This document shows, one piece after another, positions 52,555 to 62,367 of a DNA stretch of 64,000 bases; positions within the stretch are counted from its first letter, which is position 1; each line of letters opens with the position of its first letter. A model generated the notes under the pieces. It was given only the letters and a program-made list of their open reading frames with translations. It did not search any database and was not told the DNA's origin. The translations under genes were made by a program, and so were the position numbers. The stretch is from CBDDLD01 sp965230605 (lineage in GTDB: Bacteria; Bacteroidota; Bacteroidia; Flavobacteriales; Flavobacteriaceae): positions 2,914,001 through 2,978,000 of the forward strand of contig CBDDLD010000004.1 of assembly GCA_965230605.1 (NCBI GenBank). The letters are read 5' to 3'.

Positions 52555-54969
52555 ATGTTTAAACTCTTTACTGCCGGATTTTGGGAGACTATTGCAAGGA
52601 TTATTCTTCGCAACAAGATCACCATTTTTATTGCTATCATTTTAGCAACGGTATTCCTATCCATGCAATGGAAACATATGCGTTTCACTTACACTGAAGC
52701 CAATCTCTTACCAGACGATCATGAGGTAAACATGACCTATAATAACTTTCTGGAAATCTTTGGTGAAGAAGGTAATCTCATTGTACTTGGTGTAAAAGAC
52801 AGCTCTTTATTTACCATAGATAAGCTTAATGACTGGAATGCATTATCTGAAGGTTTTAAAAATTACGATGAAGTAGAAACTGTAGTTTCCATCAAAGATC
52901 TTCAAAAACTAGTTAAAGACACTAAAAAAGAACTATTTGAATTAGAACCTTTTATAAAAGATTCTATTCAGTCTATAGAACAGTTAGAAGCTTTACAAGA
53001 TGAGTTATTTAAAAAGTATCCGTTCTATGATAACTTTTTGTTTAATACAGAAACAAAAACAATCAGAACAGCGATATATCTCAAAAAAGATATAGTAAAC
53101 ACCTCTGCAAGAAAAGATTTTATAATAAACACTTTAACTGAAAGAGTCAGAACCTTTGAAACTGAAACCAATTTAGATGTTAGAGTTTCTGGGATGCCTT
53201 ACATTAGAACACTTAACTCTCAGAATATTGTTGATGAAATTGGGCTATTTATCGGTGCTGCATTATTTATTACCTCATTAATTTTCTTTTTATTTTTCAG
53301 GTCCTTTAGAGCTACTTTTATTTCATTGATTGTCGTTTGTGTAGGAGTAATGTGGACCTTTGGTATTCTGGGGTTACTTAAATATGAAATCACGGTTTTA
53401 ACAGCCTTAATTCCTCCACTCATAATAGTTATTGGAATTCCAAATTGTATCTTCCTGATTAATAAGTATCAGCATGAAGTTAAATCGCACGGTAATAAAG
53501 TAAAGTCGCTTCAACGTGTTATCACAAAAATTGGTAATGCTACCTTAATGACCAATGTAACTACCGCCTCGGGTTTTGCAACATTTATACTCACGCAAAG
53601 TAAACTATTAAAGGAGTTTGGTATTGTAGCGTCCCTGAGCATTCTGGCAATATTTATCCTTTGCCTGCTTATCATTCCTATTATCTACACCTTTCTACCT
53701 TATCCAAAAGAGCGTCATTTAGAACATTTGAACAAGCGCTGGATAGGCGGTTTTGTGGATTGGATGGAACGTATGGTAAAACATAAAAGAATTACCATAT
53801 ATGTGACGGCTTTAATTCTATTAATCGCCAGTATGATAGGTATTAATAAGATTAACATCTCCGGAAGTTTAATTGAAGACATGCCAAAGAAAACGGAGTT
53901 TTTTAATGACATAAAATTCTTTGAAGATGAATTCAACGGTATTATGCCATTGGAAATTGTAGTAGATACAAAACGCAAAAAAGGCGTTATGAAGCTTTCT
54001 ACCTTAAGGCGTATTAACGAGCTTGAAGAACTCATTAATGAAACCCCTGAATTATCTCGCCCTATTTCAGTAGTTAGTCTGGTAAAATATTCAAAGCAAG
54101 CTTATTATAATGGTAATCCTAAATATTATCAATTGCCTACTAGCCAAGAAAACAGTTTTATCCTTTCCTATGTTAAAAACTCTAATACAGATGTTGATCT
54201 GCTTAAAAACTTTGTAGATAGCACAGGCCAATATGCTAGAATTACCACATTCATGAAAGATATTGGAACGGATAAGATGGAACGTATCGAAGAAAACCTG
54301 GAAAATAAGATCAATAAGGTATTCCCAAAAGAACGTTACAACATTACCATGACCGGGAAAGCTTTAGTGTTTCAGAAGGGTACAAAATACTTAGTTAAGA
54401 ACTTAGTCATCTCTTTATCTTTGGCTATCTTTTTAATATCGCTTTTTATGGCCTATATGTTCAGGTCTGTGAGAATGATTGTAGTTTCTCTGATTCCTAA
54501 CCTTTTGCCATTATTAGTTACTGCCGGTTTAATGGGGTATCTGGGTGTGCCTATAAAACCCTCAACCATATTAGTTTTTAGTATTGCATTCGGTATTTCT
54601 GTTGATGACACCATTCACTTCTTAGCTAAATATAGACAAGAATTACAAGCTAATCATTGGAAGATTAGAAAGTCTGTGTATGCTGCATTGAGAGAAACCG
54701 GGGTGAGCATGTTTTATACCTCAATTGTATTATTCTTTGGGTTTTCAGTATTCACAATTTCCAGCTTTGGTGGTACCGTAGCATTAGGAGCTTTGGTATC
54801 TGCTACACTATTATTTGCAATGCTTTCAAACTTACTTTTATTGCCTTCACTCTTATTATCACTAGAGCGAAATATTGCCAACAAAGAAGTATTGAGAGAG
54901 CCTGCAATAAATATTATTCCTGAAGAGGATGATGAGCAACTAGAAATACAAGAAGAAAAATTATCTTAG
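52555..54969 (+). CDS. MMPL/RND-family membrane transporter
   Basis: Inner-membrane protein of 804 aa with two repeats. Each has one leading helix, a large periplasmic loop (about 50-220 and 440-600) and a bundle of five helices. The second bundle carries FSIAFGISVDDTIHFLAKYR, the MMPL/RND hallmark with acidic residues for proton coupling. Proteins of this type export lipids, hopanoids or drugs; there are no membrane-fusion or outer-membrane partner genes here, so the substrate is unknown. The C-terminal acidic tail is cytoplasmic. It is 18 bases before asnS. Confidence 0.9.
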   Translation: MFKLFTAGFWETIARIILRNKITIFIAIILATVFLSMQWKHMRFTYTEANLLPDDHEVNMTYNNFLEIFGEEGNLIVLGVKDSSLFTIDKLNDWNALSEGFKNYDEVETVVSIKDLQKLVKDTKKELFELEPFIKDSIQSIEQLEALQDELFKKYPFYDNFLFNTETKTIRTAIYLKKDIVNTSARKDFIINTLTERVRTFETETNLDVRVSGMPYIRTLNSQNIVDEIGLFIGAALFITSLIFFLFFRSFRATFISLIVVCVGVMWTFGILGLLKYEITVLTALIPPLIIVIGIPNCIFLINKYQHEVKSHGNKVKSLQRVITKIGNATLMTNVTTASGFATFILTQSKLLKEFGIVASLSILAIFILCLLIIPIIYTFLPYPKERHLEHLNKRWIGGFVDWMERMVKHKRITIYVTALILLIASMIGINKINISGSLIEDMPKKTEFFNDIKFFEDEFNGIMPLEIVVDTKRKKGVMKLSTLRRINELEELINETPELSRPISVVSLVKYSKQAYYNGNPKYYQLPTSQENSFILSYVKNSNTDVDLLKNFVDSTGQYARITTFMKDIGTDKMERIEENLENKINKVFPKERYNITMTGKALVFQKGTKYLVKNLVISLSLAIFLISLFMAYMFRSVRMIVVSLIPNLLPLLVTAGLMGYLGVPIKPSTILVFSIAFGISVDDTIHFLAKYRQELQANHWKIRKSVYAALRETGVSMFYTSIVLFFGFSVFTISSFGGTVALGALVSATLLFAMLSNLLLLPSLLLSLERNIANKEVLREPAINIIPEEDDEQLEIQEEKLS

Positions 54970-54987
54970 CACTTTAAATTTTAAAAA

Positions 54988-56418
54988 ATGACTAAAACTG
55001 TTGTAGAATTATTATCAGATGATGTCTCTTTACAGGATGTAGAAGTAAAAGGATGGGTAAGAACATTCAGAGCTAATCGATTTATAGCTCTAAATGATGG
55101 TTCCACAATACAAAATATTCAATGTGTTGTAGACTTTGAATCTATGGAAGAAAGTCTGCTAAAACGTATTACTACTGGTGCGGCTGTGCATGTCACAGGT
55201 CAACTGGTGGAAAGTCAAGGGAAGGGACAAAAAGTAGAAATCATTGTTTCTAAACTCGATATTTTAGGAGATTCAGACTCTGAAACATATCCGATTCAAC
55301 CCAAGAAACACTCTTTTGAATTTTTAAGAGAGCAAGCACATTTAAGAACGCGTACTAATACGTTTAGTGCAGTCATGCGTCTACGCTCTTCACTATCTTT
55401 TGCTATTCATAAATATTTTAATGAGAATGGGTTCTACTATATGCATACACCTTTTATTACAGGAAGTGATGCTGAAGGTGCCGGGGAAATGTTTCGCGTA
55501 ACCACTTTAGATCCTAAGAATCCGCCATTAGATGAAAATGGTGATGTCAACTATAAGGAAGATTTCTTCGGGAAAGAAACCAATCTTACAGTATCGGGAC
55601 AGTTAGAAGCTGAAACCTATGCCATGTCTCTTGGGAAGGTCTACACATTTGGACCAACATTTAGAGCAGAAAACTCTAATACCAGCAGACACCTTGCTGA
55701 ATTTTGGATGATAGAACCTGAGGTAGCTTTTATGGATCTTGCGGGCAATATGGATCTTGCAGAAGATTTCATGAAATATGTATTACAATATGTTTTAGAG
55801 CATAATCTCGAAGATCTCAAGTTCTTAGACAAACGTCAGGAAGATGAAGAAAAAAGATTACCTCAAGCAGAACGAAGTCCAATGGGGCTTATCGAAAAAA
55901 TAAAGTTTGTAATCGACAATCATTTTAAGCGTGTTAGTTACACTGAAGCTATAGACATACTAAGAAACTCTAAACCTAATAAGAAAAAGAAGTTTAACTA
56001 TCTAATTGACGAGTGGGGTGCTGATCTTCAAAGTGAGCATGAGCGTTTTCTGGTAGAAAAACATTTTAAATGTCCGGTGATCTTATTTGATTACCCTGCA
56101 AATATCAAAGCATTTTATATGCGTTTAAATGAAGATGGAAAAACTGTAAGAGCTATGGATATATTATTCCCTGGTATTGGTGAGATCATTGGAGGTTCTC
56201 AACGTGAGGAGCGCCTGGAAGTTCTAAAAGAGAAGATGGCTGCTTTAGATATCCCTGAAGAGGAGTTATGGTGGTACTTAGATCTTAGAAAGTATGGAAC
56301 TGCTATACATTCTGGTTTTGGGCTTGGCCTTGAACGATTAGTTATGTTTGCTACTGGAATGAATAATATCAGAGATGTTATTCCTTATCCTAGAACACCA
56401 CAAAATGCAGAATTTTAG
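54988..56418 (+). CDS. asnS: Asparaginyl-tRNA synthetase
   Basis: Class IIb synthetase, 476 aa. The N-terminal OB-fold anticodon domain (about 1-105) contains VKGWVRTFRANRFIALNDGS. The catalytic core has motif 2 FRAENSNTSRHLAEFWMIEPE (split pattern) and motif 3 GFGLGLERLVMFATG. Asn specificity, rather than Asp, is supported by the overall AsnS length and the absence of the bacterial AspRS insertion. It follows the MMPL gene by 18 bases and precedes rpoN by 51. Confidence 0.97.
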   Translation: MTKTVVELLSDDVSLQDVEVKGWVRTFRANRFIALNDGSTIQNIQCVVDFESMEESLLKRITTGAAVHVTGQLVESQGKGQKVEIIVSKLDILGDSDSETYPIQPKKHSFEFLREQAHLRTRTNTFSAVMRLRSSLSFAIHKYFNENGFYYMHTPFITGSDAEGAGEMFRVTTLDPKNPPLDENGDVNYKEDFFGKETNLTVSGQLEAETYAMSLGKVYTFGPTFRAENSNTSRHLAEFWMIEPEVAFMDLAGNMDLAEDFMKYVLQYVLEHNLEDLKFLDKRQEDEEKRLPQAERSPMGLIEKIKFVIDNHFKRVSYTEAIDILRNSKPNKKKKFNYLIDEWGADLQSEHERFLVEKHFKCPVILFDYPANIKAFYMRLNEDGKTVRAMDILFPGIGEIIGGSQREERLEVLKEKMAALDIPEEELWWYLDLRKYGTAIHSGFGLGLERLVMFATGMNNIRDVIPYPRTPQNAEF

Positions 56419-56469
56419 ACCGTTTCATTGAGTAAGGTTTCTTATATTTAGTATTCAATATTACAATAC

Positions 56470-57933
56470 ATGCTTAAGCAGTATCTACAGTTTAAATTAT
56501 CTCAAAAGTTATCGCCTCAACAAATCCAGTTGATGAAGTTGATACAATTGCCTACGCAGGCATTTGAACAACGATTGAAACAGGAACTTGAAGAGAATCC
56601 TGCTTTAGAAACAGGGAAAGATAATGAAGGACTAGACGATGCTTTTGACGAGTTTGACAACTCACAAGATGATTTTAATGATAGTGACTCTATAAGTGCA
56701 GAAGACATTAATGTAGATGAATACTTAAGTGATGATGAAATTCCGGATTATAGAACACAAGCCAATAATTATAGTTCAGATGATGAGGAGAAGCATGTCC
56801 CATATGCTGCAGGAACTTCATTTACACAACATTTAATTAACCAACTCAATACCTTTAGGCTGAATGACCAAGAACAGGAAATTGCTAATTTTCTAGTAGG
56901 CAGCGTTGATGAGAGTGGCTATATAAGGCGTTCACTTACTGATATTATGGATGATTTGGCTTTCACTCAAAATGTATATACCAGTGAAGAAGACATTGAA
57001 AAGGTACTACAAATTGTACATCAATTAGACCCTGCTGGAGTTGGTGCACGTAGCTTACAAGAGTGCTTAAGCATTCAATTACACCGTAAGGAATCAAATC
57101 CTGATGTTGAATTAGCTATTAAGATTATAGATAAGGCCTTTGAACAGTTTACAAAGAAACATTATCAAAAACTCCTACATAAGTTCAGCATTGATGAGGA
57201 ACAGCTTAAAGATGCTATTGAGGAAATAGAACGCTTAAACCCAAAGCCCGGCGGATCTTATGCCGGAAACAACAAGATCGTTGAGCATATTGTTCCTGAT
57301 TTTGCCATTAAGATCATGGATGGTGAACTAGAACTAACACTCAATGGAAGAAATGCCCCTGAATTACATGTTTCTAGAGAGTACAATAACATGCTTAAAG
57401 GGTATAAAGACAGTAAGGACAAATCTAAATCTCAAAAAGATGCCGTGTTGTTTATTAAGCAAAAGTTGGATGCAGCTAAATGGTTTATAGAAGCTGTAAA
57501 ACAGCGTCAGCAAACCCTCTTTGTAACCATGAGTGCCATAATGCATTATCAAAAAGATTATTTCCTATCGGGTGATGAACGTCAACTCAAACCAATGATC
57601 TTAAAAGACATTGCCGATGAAATTGATATGGATGTCTCTACCGTTTCCAGAGTTGCCAATAGTAAATACGTAGACACACCTTATGGTACAAAGTTGATCA
57701 AAGAATTCTTCTCTGAATCTATGAAAAATGACCAAGGAGAGGATGTATCTACCCGAGAGATTAAGAAGATTCTAGAAACGGTTATAGAAGACGAGGACAA
57801 GAAAAAACCTCTAACCGATGAAAAGTTGGCTTCCATATTAAAAGAGAAAGGCTATCCTATTGCAAGAAGAACAGTGGCCAAATACAGGGAGCAATTGGAT
57901 ATTCCGGTAGCTCGATTGCGTAAAAAGATCTAA
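56470..57933 (+). CDS. rpoN: RNA polymerase sigma-54 factor
   Basis: Alternative sigma factor that needs an AAA+ activator. The 487 aa hold region I (Gln/Leu-rich, SQKLSPQQIQLMKLIQLPTQ), an acidic region II (about 50-110), the core-binding domain, the helix-turn-helix (about 375-400, MDVSTVSRVANSKYV) and the RpoN box ARRTVAKYRE near the C-terminus, which reads the -24 element. No activator gene is in the window. Its stop overlaps the convergent gene by four bases. Confidence 0.97.
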   Translation: MLKQYLQFKLSQKLSPQQIQLMKLIQLPTQAFEQRLKQELEENPALETGKDNEGLDDAFDEFDNSQDDFNDSDSISAEDINVDEYLSDDEIPDYRTQANNYSSDDEEKHVPYAAGTSFTQHLINQLNTFRLNDQEQEIANFLVGSVDESGYIRRSLTDIMDDLAFTQNVYTSEEDIEKVLQIVHQLDPAGVGARSLQECLSIQLHRKESNPDVELAIKIIDKAFEQFTKKHYQKLLHKFSIDEEQLKDAIEEIERLNPKPGGSYAGNNKIVEHIVPDFAIKIMDGELELTLNGRNAPELHVSREYNNMLKGYKDSKDKSKSQKDAVLFIKQKLDAAKWFIEAVKQRQQTLFVTMSAIMHYQKDYFLSGDERQLKPMILKDIADEIDMDVSTVSRVANSKYVDTPYGTKLIKEFFSESMKNDQGEDVSTREIKKILETVIEDEDKKKPLTDEKLASILKEKGYPIARRTVAKYREQLDIPVARLRKKI

Positions 57934-59822
57934 TCGTTGCAGTTCTCGCAATAGCCAGATCTTAAATATTCATCTTCTAGTAACTGAAACGTAACACCAC
58001 CATCTTCAACAGCATTGAATATTTCACAATATCGTTTTTTATTCAAATTGTAGGCATTAAGCATAATAGCTCTATAGTCATCGGTTTGGGTTAGATTCTT
58101 ATCAATAAGCGTAAGGTTTAAGTAATAGAACAATAGATCTTCATTAACATCTATCTGTCGTGCTTTATCGGTTAATAATCTGGCTGCTGAATCTACATTA
58201 TCGTAATAGGCTAAAAACTGAGCTAAACTGAAGTAATCCACATCAGAAAGTGAGACTTTCTTGTATGCTTTATTAATATATGCTACTGATTTATCTTTAT
58301 TGGTATAATCGCGTTTCCTCATATAGTTTTCACTTTTAATAATATGATAATTGATCATCATTCGATCAATTAAGGTCTTATCGATACCATAATTCTTAAG
58401 TCCATAAATTTCATTTTTGAATTTAGCCTCATTGAGCGGTTCTATCTGATAGCGCCAAACTTTAAACTTAATAGCAACAAGATTATAATTTACTCTAGGG
58501 TTTTTTGGTTCTAACTTTTTTAATGCTTCCAATTCATTTCTCACAATAATGATTTCTCTTTCATCGAGTTGATATTTTAAGGCACTATTACTATTTAGAA
58601 AGTTGACATACTTTAATTGTTTGGGGATTTCCATCTGTTTTAAAACGTCCGGAGAGATGATTCTGTTCTTAAGCTTTTCGAAAAGTGAGTTCTGAATTGC
58701 CTCCGCTTCACTTAATTTATCATCCCGAATCGAAGTATTGAACAAATCGACTAATTCATCTGAAGTCATGCTTCTATATCGGTCTTTCTTTTCTAATTGT
58801 AAATTAACAACCGCTTTTCTATGCGTTTTCAAATAAGGCTCCATTTCTTTTGAAAATGCACCAACTAGTTTTGCTTTTAATTCTGATTTACTAAGTGATT
58901 TCAAATTTTCGTACGCTGTCCCTTCAATATCATTTAAGAACTCCACCCAGTTTTCTGATGATGAAATTGTAGTTTCTATTGTAGGCTTTTGATAGCTCTG
59001 AAGCGCTTTTGCAATACTTTTTGCACGCTGTTCTTGTAATTCTATGTTACGTTCTAAGCTACCTTCTATAGAAGCATACGCTTTTATATTAATAGTTTTA
59101 ATATTAAAATCCGTTAGGTTTAAAGAGTCGTATAGCGGCTTAATATCCTCAGGTAAATATTCCGATTTATTTTTCTCGAACGGAATAATAAACTTCATAT
59201 CCTTATACCTGATTTTAAATGCCTCCTCTTCCGTTGTTGTTACCTTAGTATCTTCATAACTGATCTCATCTAAGTACATCCCCATATCTAGAATATCCCA
59301 AGTATATGCTTCCAAGTTATAGATTACCTGATAGCGGCATAGCGTCTTGTTATTTAAGAATAAAATATTGTATTCCAAGTCTTTATCTTTAAGGTTATCT
59401 GGAACTTTCCCTACCAAAACTTTAAATGTCTTTTTATCTTTTGACCTCAGACCACTCTTTAACCTAGCGCCATATACCGGGCGCAGTAATGTCCCTCGTA
59501 TCTGTGTGCCTTCAATAGTTTCAATATCGCAGTTGTAAATATCTTTACTAACCACATCAATAGCCAAGCCATCTGTTTTTCCTTTAAATAAGGAATTGAA
59601 CCACTTATTATCATTGGTGGTGAAATACAAATTATTGTTTTCTCTTTCTATAGAAAACTTTACCTCCTTTGGCTTTTGCCTAAATGCAGAATAGCATGTC
59701 CTACAAGCGTTATCCCTTTCAGCTTCTGTGAAAGGAAAAATAATTCCATAATTACCTTGAGCTTCAGTAAAACTGGTGTTGAAGATGAGGGTTAATATGG
59801 CAAGTATATATATTCTATTCAT
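57930..59822 (-). CDS. Secreted protein with a central OmpA-like segment and CxxC pairs at both ends
   Basis: Protein of 630 aa with a signal peptide (about 1-21). C40-R-T-C43 follows closely, and the last residues contain C625-E-N-C628. A central segment (about 215-345) resembles OmpA/MotB peptidoglycan-binding domains in its pattern of a strand, INIKAYASIEGSLERNIELQ, then a helix AKSIAKAL. The C-terminal third is helical and repeat-like. I do not recognise the whole architecture. It may be a periplasmic or outer-membrane-associated envelope protein. It is convergent with rpoN, sharing four bases. Confidence 0.75.
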   Translation of the reverse strand: MNRIYILAILTLIFNTSFTEAQGNYGIIFPFTEAERDNACRTCYSAFRQKPKEVKFSIERENNNLYFTTNDNKWFNSLFKGKTDGLAIDVVSKDIYNCDIETIEGTQIRGTLLRPVYGARLKSGLRSKDKKTFKVLVGKVPDNLKDKDLEYNILFLNNKTLCRYQVIYNLEAYTWDILDMGMYLDEISYEDTKVTTTEEEAFKIRYKDMKFIIPFEKNKSEYLPEDIKPLYDSLNLTDFNIKTINIKAYASIEGSLERNIELQEQRAKSIAKALQSYQKPTIETTISSSENWVEFLNDIEGTAYENLKSLSKSELKAKLVGAFSKEMEPYLKTHRKAVVNLQLEKKDRYRSMTSDELVDLFNTSIRDDKLSEAEAIQNSLFEKLKNRIISPDVLKQMEIPKQLKYVNFLNSNSALKYQLDEREIIIVRNELEALKKLEPKNPRVNYNLVAIKFKVWRYQIEPLNEAKFKNEIYGLKNYGIDKTLIDRMMINYHIIKSENYMRKRDYTNKDKSVAYINKAYKKVSLSDVDYFSLAQFLAYYDNVDSAARLLTDKARQIDVNEDLLFYYLNLTLIDKNLTQTDDYRAIMLNAYNLNKKRYCEIFNAVEDGGVTFQLLEDEYLRSGYCENCND

Positions 59823-59872
59823 TTTTTAATGGCTTAATTAATGCTAATGTAATATAAGTATGTTGAAAATCT

Positions 59873-59880
59873 TACATTTG
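59873..59880 (+). promoter_or_regulatory. Candidate -7 element for the PAP2-like gene (TACATTTG)
   Basis: TACATTTG matches TAnnTTTG and lies ten bases before the ATG at 59891, predicting a nearly leaderless transcript. No -33 TTG is seen at the usual distance. Confidence 0.4.
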
Positions 59881-59890
59881 TAATATCAGA

Positions 59891-60499
59891 ATGCGGCATC
59901 ATATTTTAAAAAGCATATCATTTATATTTCACCCACTAATTATGCCATTATTAGGGGTTCTTTTTTACTTTCATAAAACTCCAAGGTTTATCCCAGATCC
60001 TATAGTACATGCTAAGTTGTTCTCTACTAGTATTCTCACTATCATTCTCCCAATTCTGTTATTCTTTCTTCTGAAAACCATAAATAAGGTTGAAAGCATC
60101 TATCTTAAGAATACCAATGAACGTATTATACCTTTAGCGCTAAACTGTGTCATTACCCTTCTTATTCTATTAAAGGTGTTTACACATAACGAGATCCTTG
60201 AATTGTATTATTTTTTTGTAGGAATTCTATGCTCGTCATTAGCTTGCCTAATATTAGTTATCTTCAAAGTAAAAGCCAGTATTCATATGATTGCTGCTTC
60301 AGGATTTTTTATGTTCGCTGTGGCTCTCGGGGTTCACTTTAAAATAAACATTAATGGAAGTCTTGCTTTAATGTTTATTATGTTAGGTGCTATTGCTACC
60401 TCCCGATTACACCTTAAAGCGCACACCAACGCTGAGTTAGCTATTGGTCTATTTGTGGGATTATTTCCTCAGATCGTATTGTTGAACTATTGGTTATAA
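59891..60499 (+). CDS. PAP2-like integral membrane protein with a degenerate active site
   Basis: Membrane protein of 202 aa with six predicted helices. The C-terminal segment SRLHLKAHTNAELAIG matches the third PAP2 phosphatase motif (SR-x5-H-x3-D) except for Glu in place of Asp. The second motif PSGH corresponds to ASGF, losing the His, and the first motif is not clear. It is thus probably not a normal lipid phosphatase. It overlaps the convergent beta-barrel gene by six bases. Confidence 0.68.
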   Translation: MRHHILKSISFIFHPLIMPLLGVLFYFHKTPRFIPDPIVHAKLFSTSILTIILPILLFFLLKTINKVESIYLKNTNERIIPLALNCVITLLILLKVFTHNEILELYYFFVGILCSSLACLILVIFKVKASIHMIAASGFFMFAVALGVHFKININGSLALMFIMLGAIATSRLHLKAHTNAELAIGLFVGLFPQIVLLNYWL

Positions 60500-61183
60500 G
60501 ATGTAAAATATGAGGCCTACTTTAATGGTTCTCACATCTATAGTTCTGTCATTGAGTTTTGCGTTGTCATCAAAGATCGGGTTCAAAGCATAATATACCT
60601 GAAAGTTCCAAGTTCCGTATCCCGCACTTAGTGTCAGCCCGTACTGCAAATCGTTAAAGGCATCAATATTAGAAAGTCTTATATCATTGGTGTTATTACT
60701 CGTAAACTTGGCGGTATTATACACTAAATACCCTAATTTAAATCCGGCATAAATACGCCAAAATCGATATTCGGCTGCAGTTGATGTTCGCCACCTAAAT
60801 TCAAATGGCACCTCTAAAAGGTATGTTGTGAATTTATTTTTATTCACATTGATTGTAGACTCATCAATGATGTTAAAGTTATAGCCGTCTACTGCTTCAG
60901 AAATTAATATGTTTTGATTGTAGGAGTTTGAAGAAATTCCTAACCCTAAACCAAAAGCCAAATTTCTCCTTTTATTGATGGGCATATCCCTAATAACTCC
61001 GAAATGAAACCCTGTGGAAAGGCCATTTTGAGAAATTGAGTTTGACGTATTCGCTAATAAATTATAGGTCACCGAAGCATAGAATTGATCTTCTCTATAC
61101 CGGTCGTCTAATGCCGTACTATCAATTTGAGCATTAAGGTTGCTAATACAACACAAGCTAATGATGATTATAATGCTTCGCAT
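60494..61183 (-). CDS. Outer-membrane beta-barrel protein (PorT-like / OMP_b-brl family)
   Basis: Protein of 229 aa with a signal peptide (about 1-18, ending NLNAQ) and eight or so amphipathic strands, such as GLSTGFHFGVIRD and TYLLEVPFEFRWR, ending in the strand TIKVGLIFYIL. The layout fits the OMP_b-brl group that includes PorT of the type IX secretion system. I cannot tell whether it is the true PorT, as no other secretion gene is near. It lies downstream of the exbD genes beyond a terminator. Confidence 0.72.
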   Translation of the reverse strand: MRSIIIIISLCCISNLNAQIDSTALDDRYREDQFYASVTYNLLANTSNSISQNGLSTGFHFGVIRDMPINKRRNLAFGLGLGISSNSYNQNILISEAVDGYNFNIIDESTINVNKNKFTTYLLEVPFEFRWRTSTAAEYRFWRIYAGFKLGYLVYNTAKFTSNNTNDIRLSNIDAFNDLQYGLTLSAGYGTWNFQVYYALNPIFDDNAKLNDRTIDVRTIKVGLIFYIL

Positions 61184-61212
61184 TTTATAAATCTATTACT
61201 ATTTACTTTAGC

Positions 61213-61249
61213 TTCAAAAAAAAAGCGCTATGAACTTTCATAACGCTTT
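61213..61249 (-). terminator. Intrinsic terminator of the exbB-exbD operon
   Basis: On the minus strand AAAAGCGTTATGAA pairs with TTCATAGCGCTTTT with one mismatch, followed by a run of ten T. It lies 21 bases after the last exbD stop codon. Confidence 0.88.
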
Positions 61250-61269
61250 TCTTATAAAATTAAGATATT

Positions 61270-61734
61270 TTATTCTTCGTTGAGAACACTAGTAACATAC
61301 ATTACTTTTAATGCATTAGCTTCTCTAAGTTCTTGCTTGATGTCAGAAACAACTCCAGCGTTTGTGTTTTCATCTACCTTAAGACCTACTACAATTTTGT
61401 CTCTAAGTTCTTCTGTAATAGAAGTTATGTATTCATACACTGCTGGCTGAATTTCATCAATTCCGACAAAAGCATCGTTAATTTGTATACGTGCCTCCTT
61501 ACCATATTTGGAGTAAGAACTACTTGGCTTACCAGCATATATAAACATAGTTCTATCCTTCTTCAATTTCTCAATTTGATTAGCAGCTGGTAATTGATTT
61601 TCAACCATTGTACTGGTATCTCTCATTACGGTTGCCACCATAAAGAAAAACAATAACATAAATACAATATCTGGTAATGATGCTGTCGATATTGCCGGTA
61701 ATTCACCGCCTTTTTTCTTTTTAAATTTAGACAT
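61270..61734 (-). CDS. exbD: ExbD/TolR-family biopolymer transport protein (second copy)
   Basis: Inner-membrane protein of 154 aa that couples proton flow to TonB or a related envelope motor. A basic N-terminus (KFKKKKGGELPA) precedes the single helix STASLPDIVFMLLFFFMVA, with the conserved Asp in the membrane. A periplasmic domain follows. It lies seven bases after the first exbD gene and ends at the terminator. Confidence 0.94.
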   Translation of the reverse strand: MSKFKKKKGGELPAISTASLPDIVFMLLFFFMVATVMRDTSTMVENQLPAANQIEKLKKDRTMFIYAGKPSSSYSKYGKEARIQINDAFVGIDEIQPAVYEYITSITEELRDKIVVGLKVDENTNAGVVSDIKQELREANALKVMYVTSVLNEE

Positions 61735-61741
61735 GCTTTCT

Positions 61742-62353
61742 TTAATTTTGTGGTTCTGCTTCAGACAGTTTTAATGGATACATATCTTTTATACGCTGTA
61801 TTTGCGCATTGAGTTTTTCATCCTTATTAAACTGATTCTTCTCTTTTTCTTCTAACATGGATTGATATGTCCTATTGAACAAGCGTTGCGCCTCCCTATT
61901 TCTCAAGAAATTATAAGCCGCCACCAACTCATTTTGTACTTCAATATATTTTCCATATGATGTCTCTCTATCGTGCTTTAAAGAGATAATTGCCTTGTCA
62001 GGGTGATCAGAAGACGCCGGGTCTTTCTCTCCCTTACAATAATCACAACTTTCTCCTTCAGCATTAACGTTACCACCATTATCTAAAAAATCTATAGCCG
62101 CTTGTCTTAAGTCCTTAACATCCATTTCTTCTTCCTCAACTAGGAGTTGATCATGTCTATTAAGTAGAACCGTGAATAGATTTCTCTGTCTAATTATTGG
62201 TGGCTCAACTTCAGAATTATCAATTGGAGGTAAGCTTCTTAGTATCCCTTTATCTTTTTCAATAGTTGTCGTTACTAAGAAAAAGATCAATAGTAAGAAG
62301 GCGATGTCCGCCATAGATCCGGCATTTACTTCCGGTGCTGATCGTTTTGCCAT
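61742..62353 (-). CDS. exbD: ExbD/TolR-family biopolymer transport protein (first copy) with a CxxC insertion
   Basis: Protein of 203 aa. The helix AGSMADIAFLLLIFFLVTTTI carries the proton-path Asp. The periplasmic domain is longer than in the sister copy and contains ESCDYCKGEKDP (about residue 102-113), an added CxxC pair. The C-terminus is a helical charged tail. Paired, non-identical ExbD proteins are common in Bacteroidota. It lies 14 bases after the small membrane gene. Confidence 0.93.
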   Translation of the reverse strand: MAKRSAPEVNAGSMADIAFLLLIFFLVTTTIEKDKGILRSLPPIDNSEVEPPIIRQRNLFTVLLNRHDQLLVEEEEMDVKDLRQAAIDFLDNGGNVNAEGESCDYCKGEKDPASSDHPDKAIISLKHDRETSYGKYIEVQNELVAAYNFLRNREAQRLFNRTYQSMLEEKEKNQFNKDEKLNAQIQRIKDMYPLKLSEAEPQN

Positions 62354-62367
62354 AATCTTACTGTTTT

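Noticed and set aside
60494..61183. Naming the beta-barrel gene porT of the type IX secretion system
   Set aside because: The barrel fold is shared by many proteins, and no other secretion or gliding gene is nearby.
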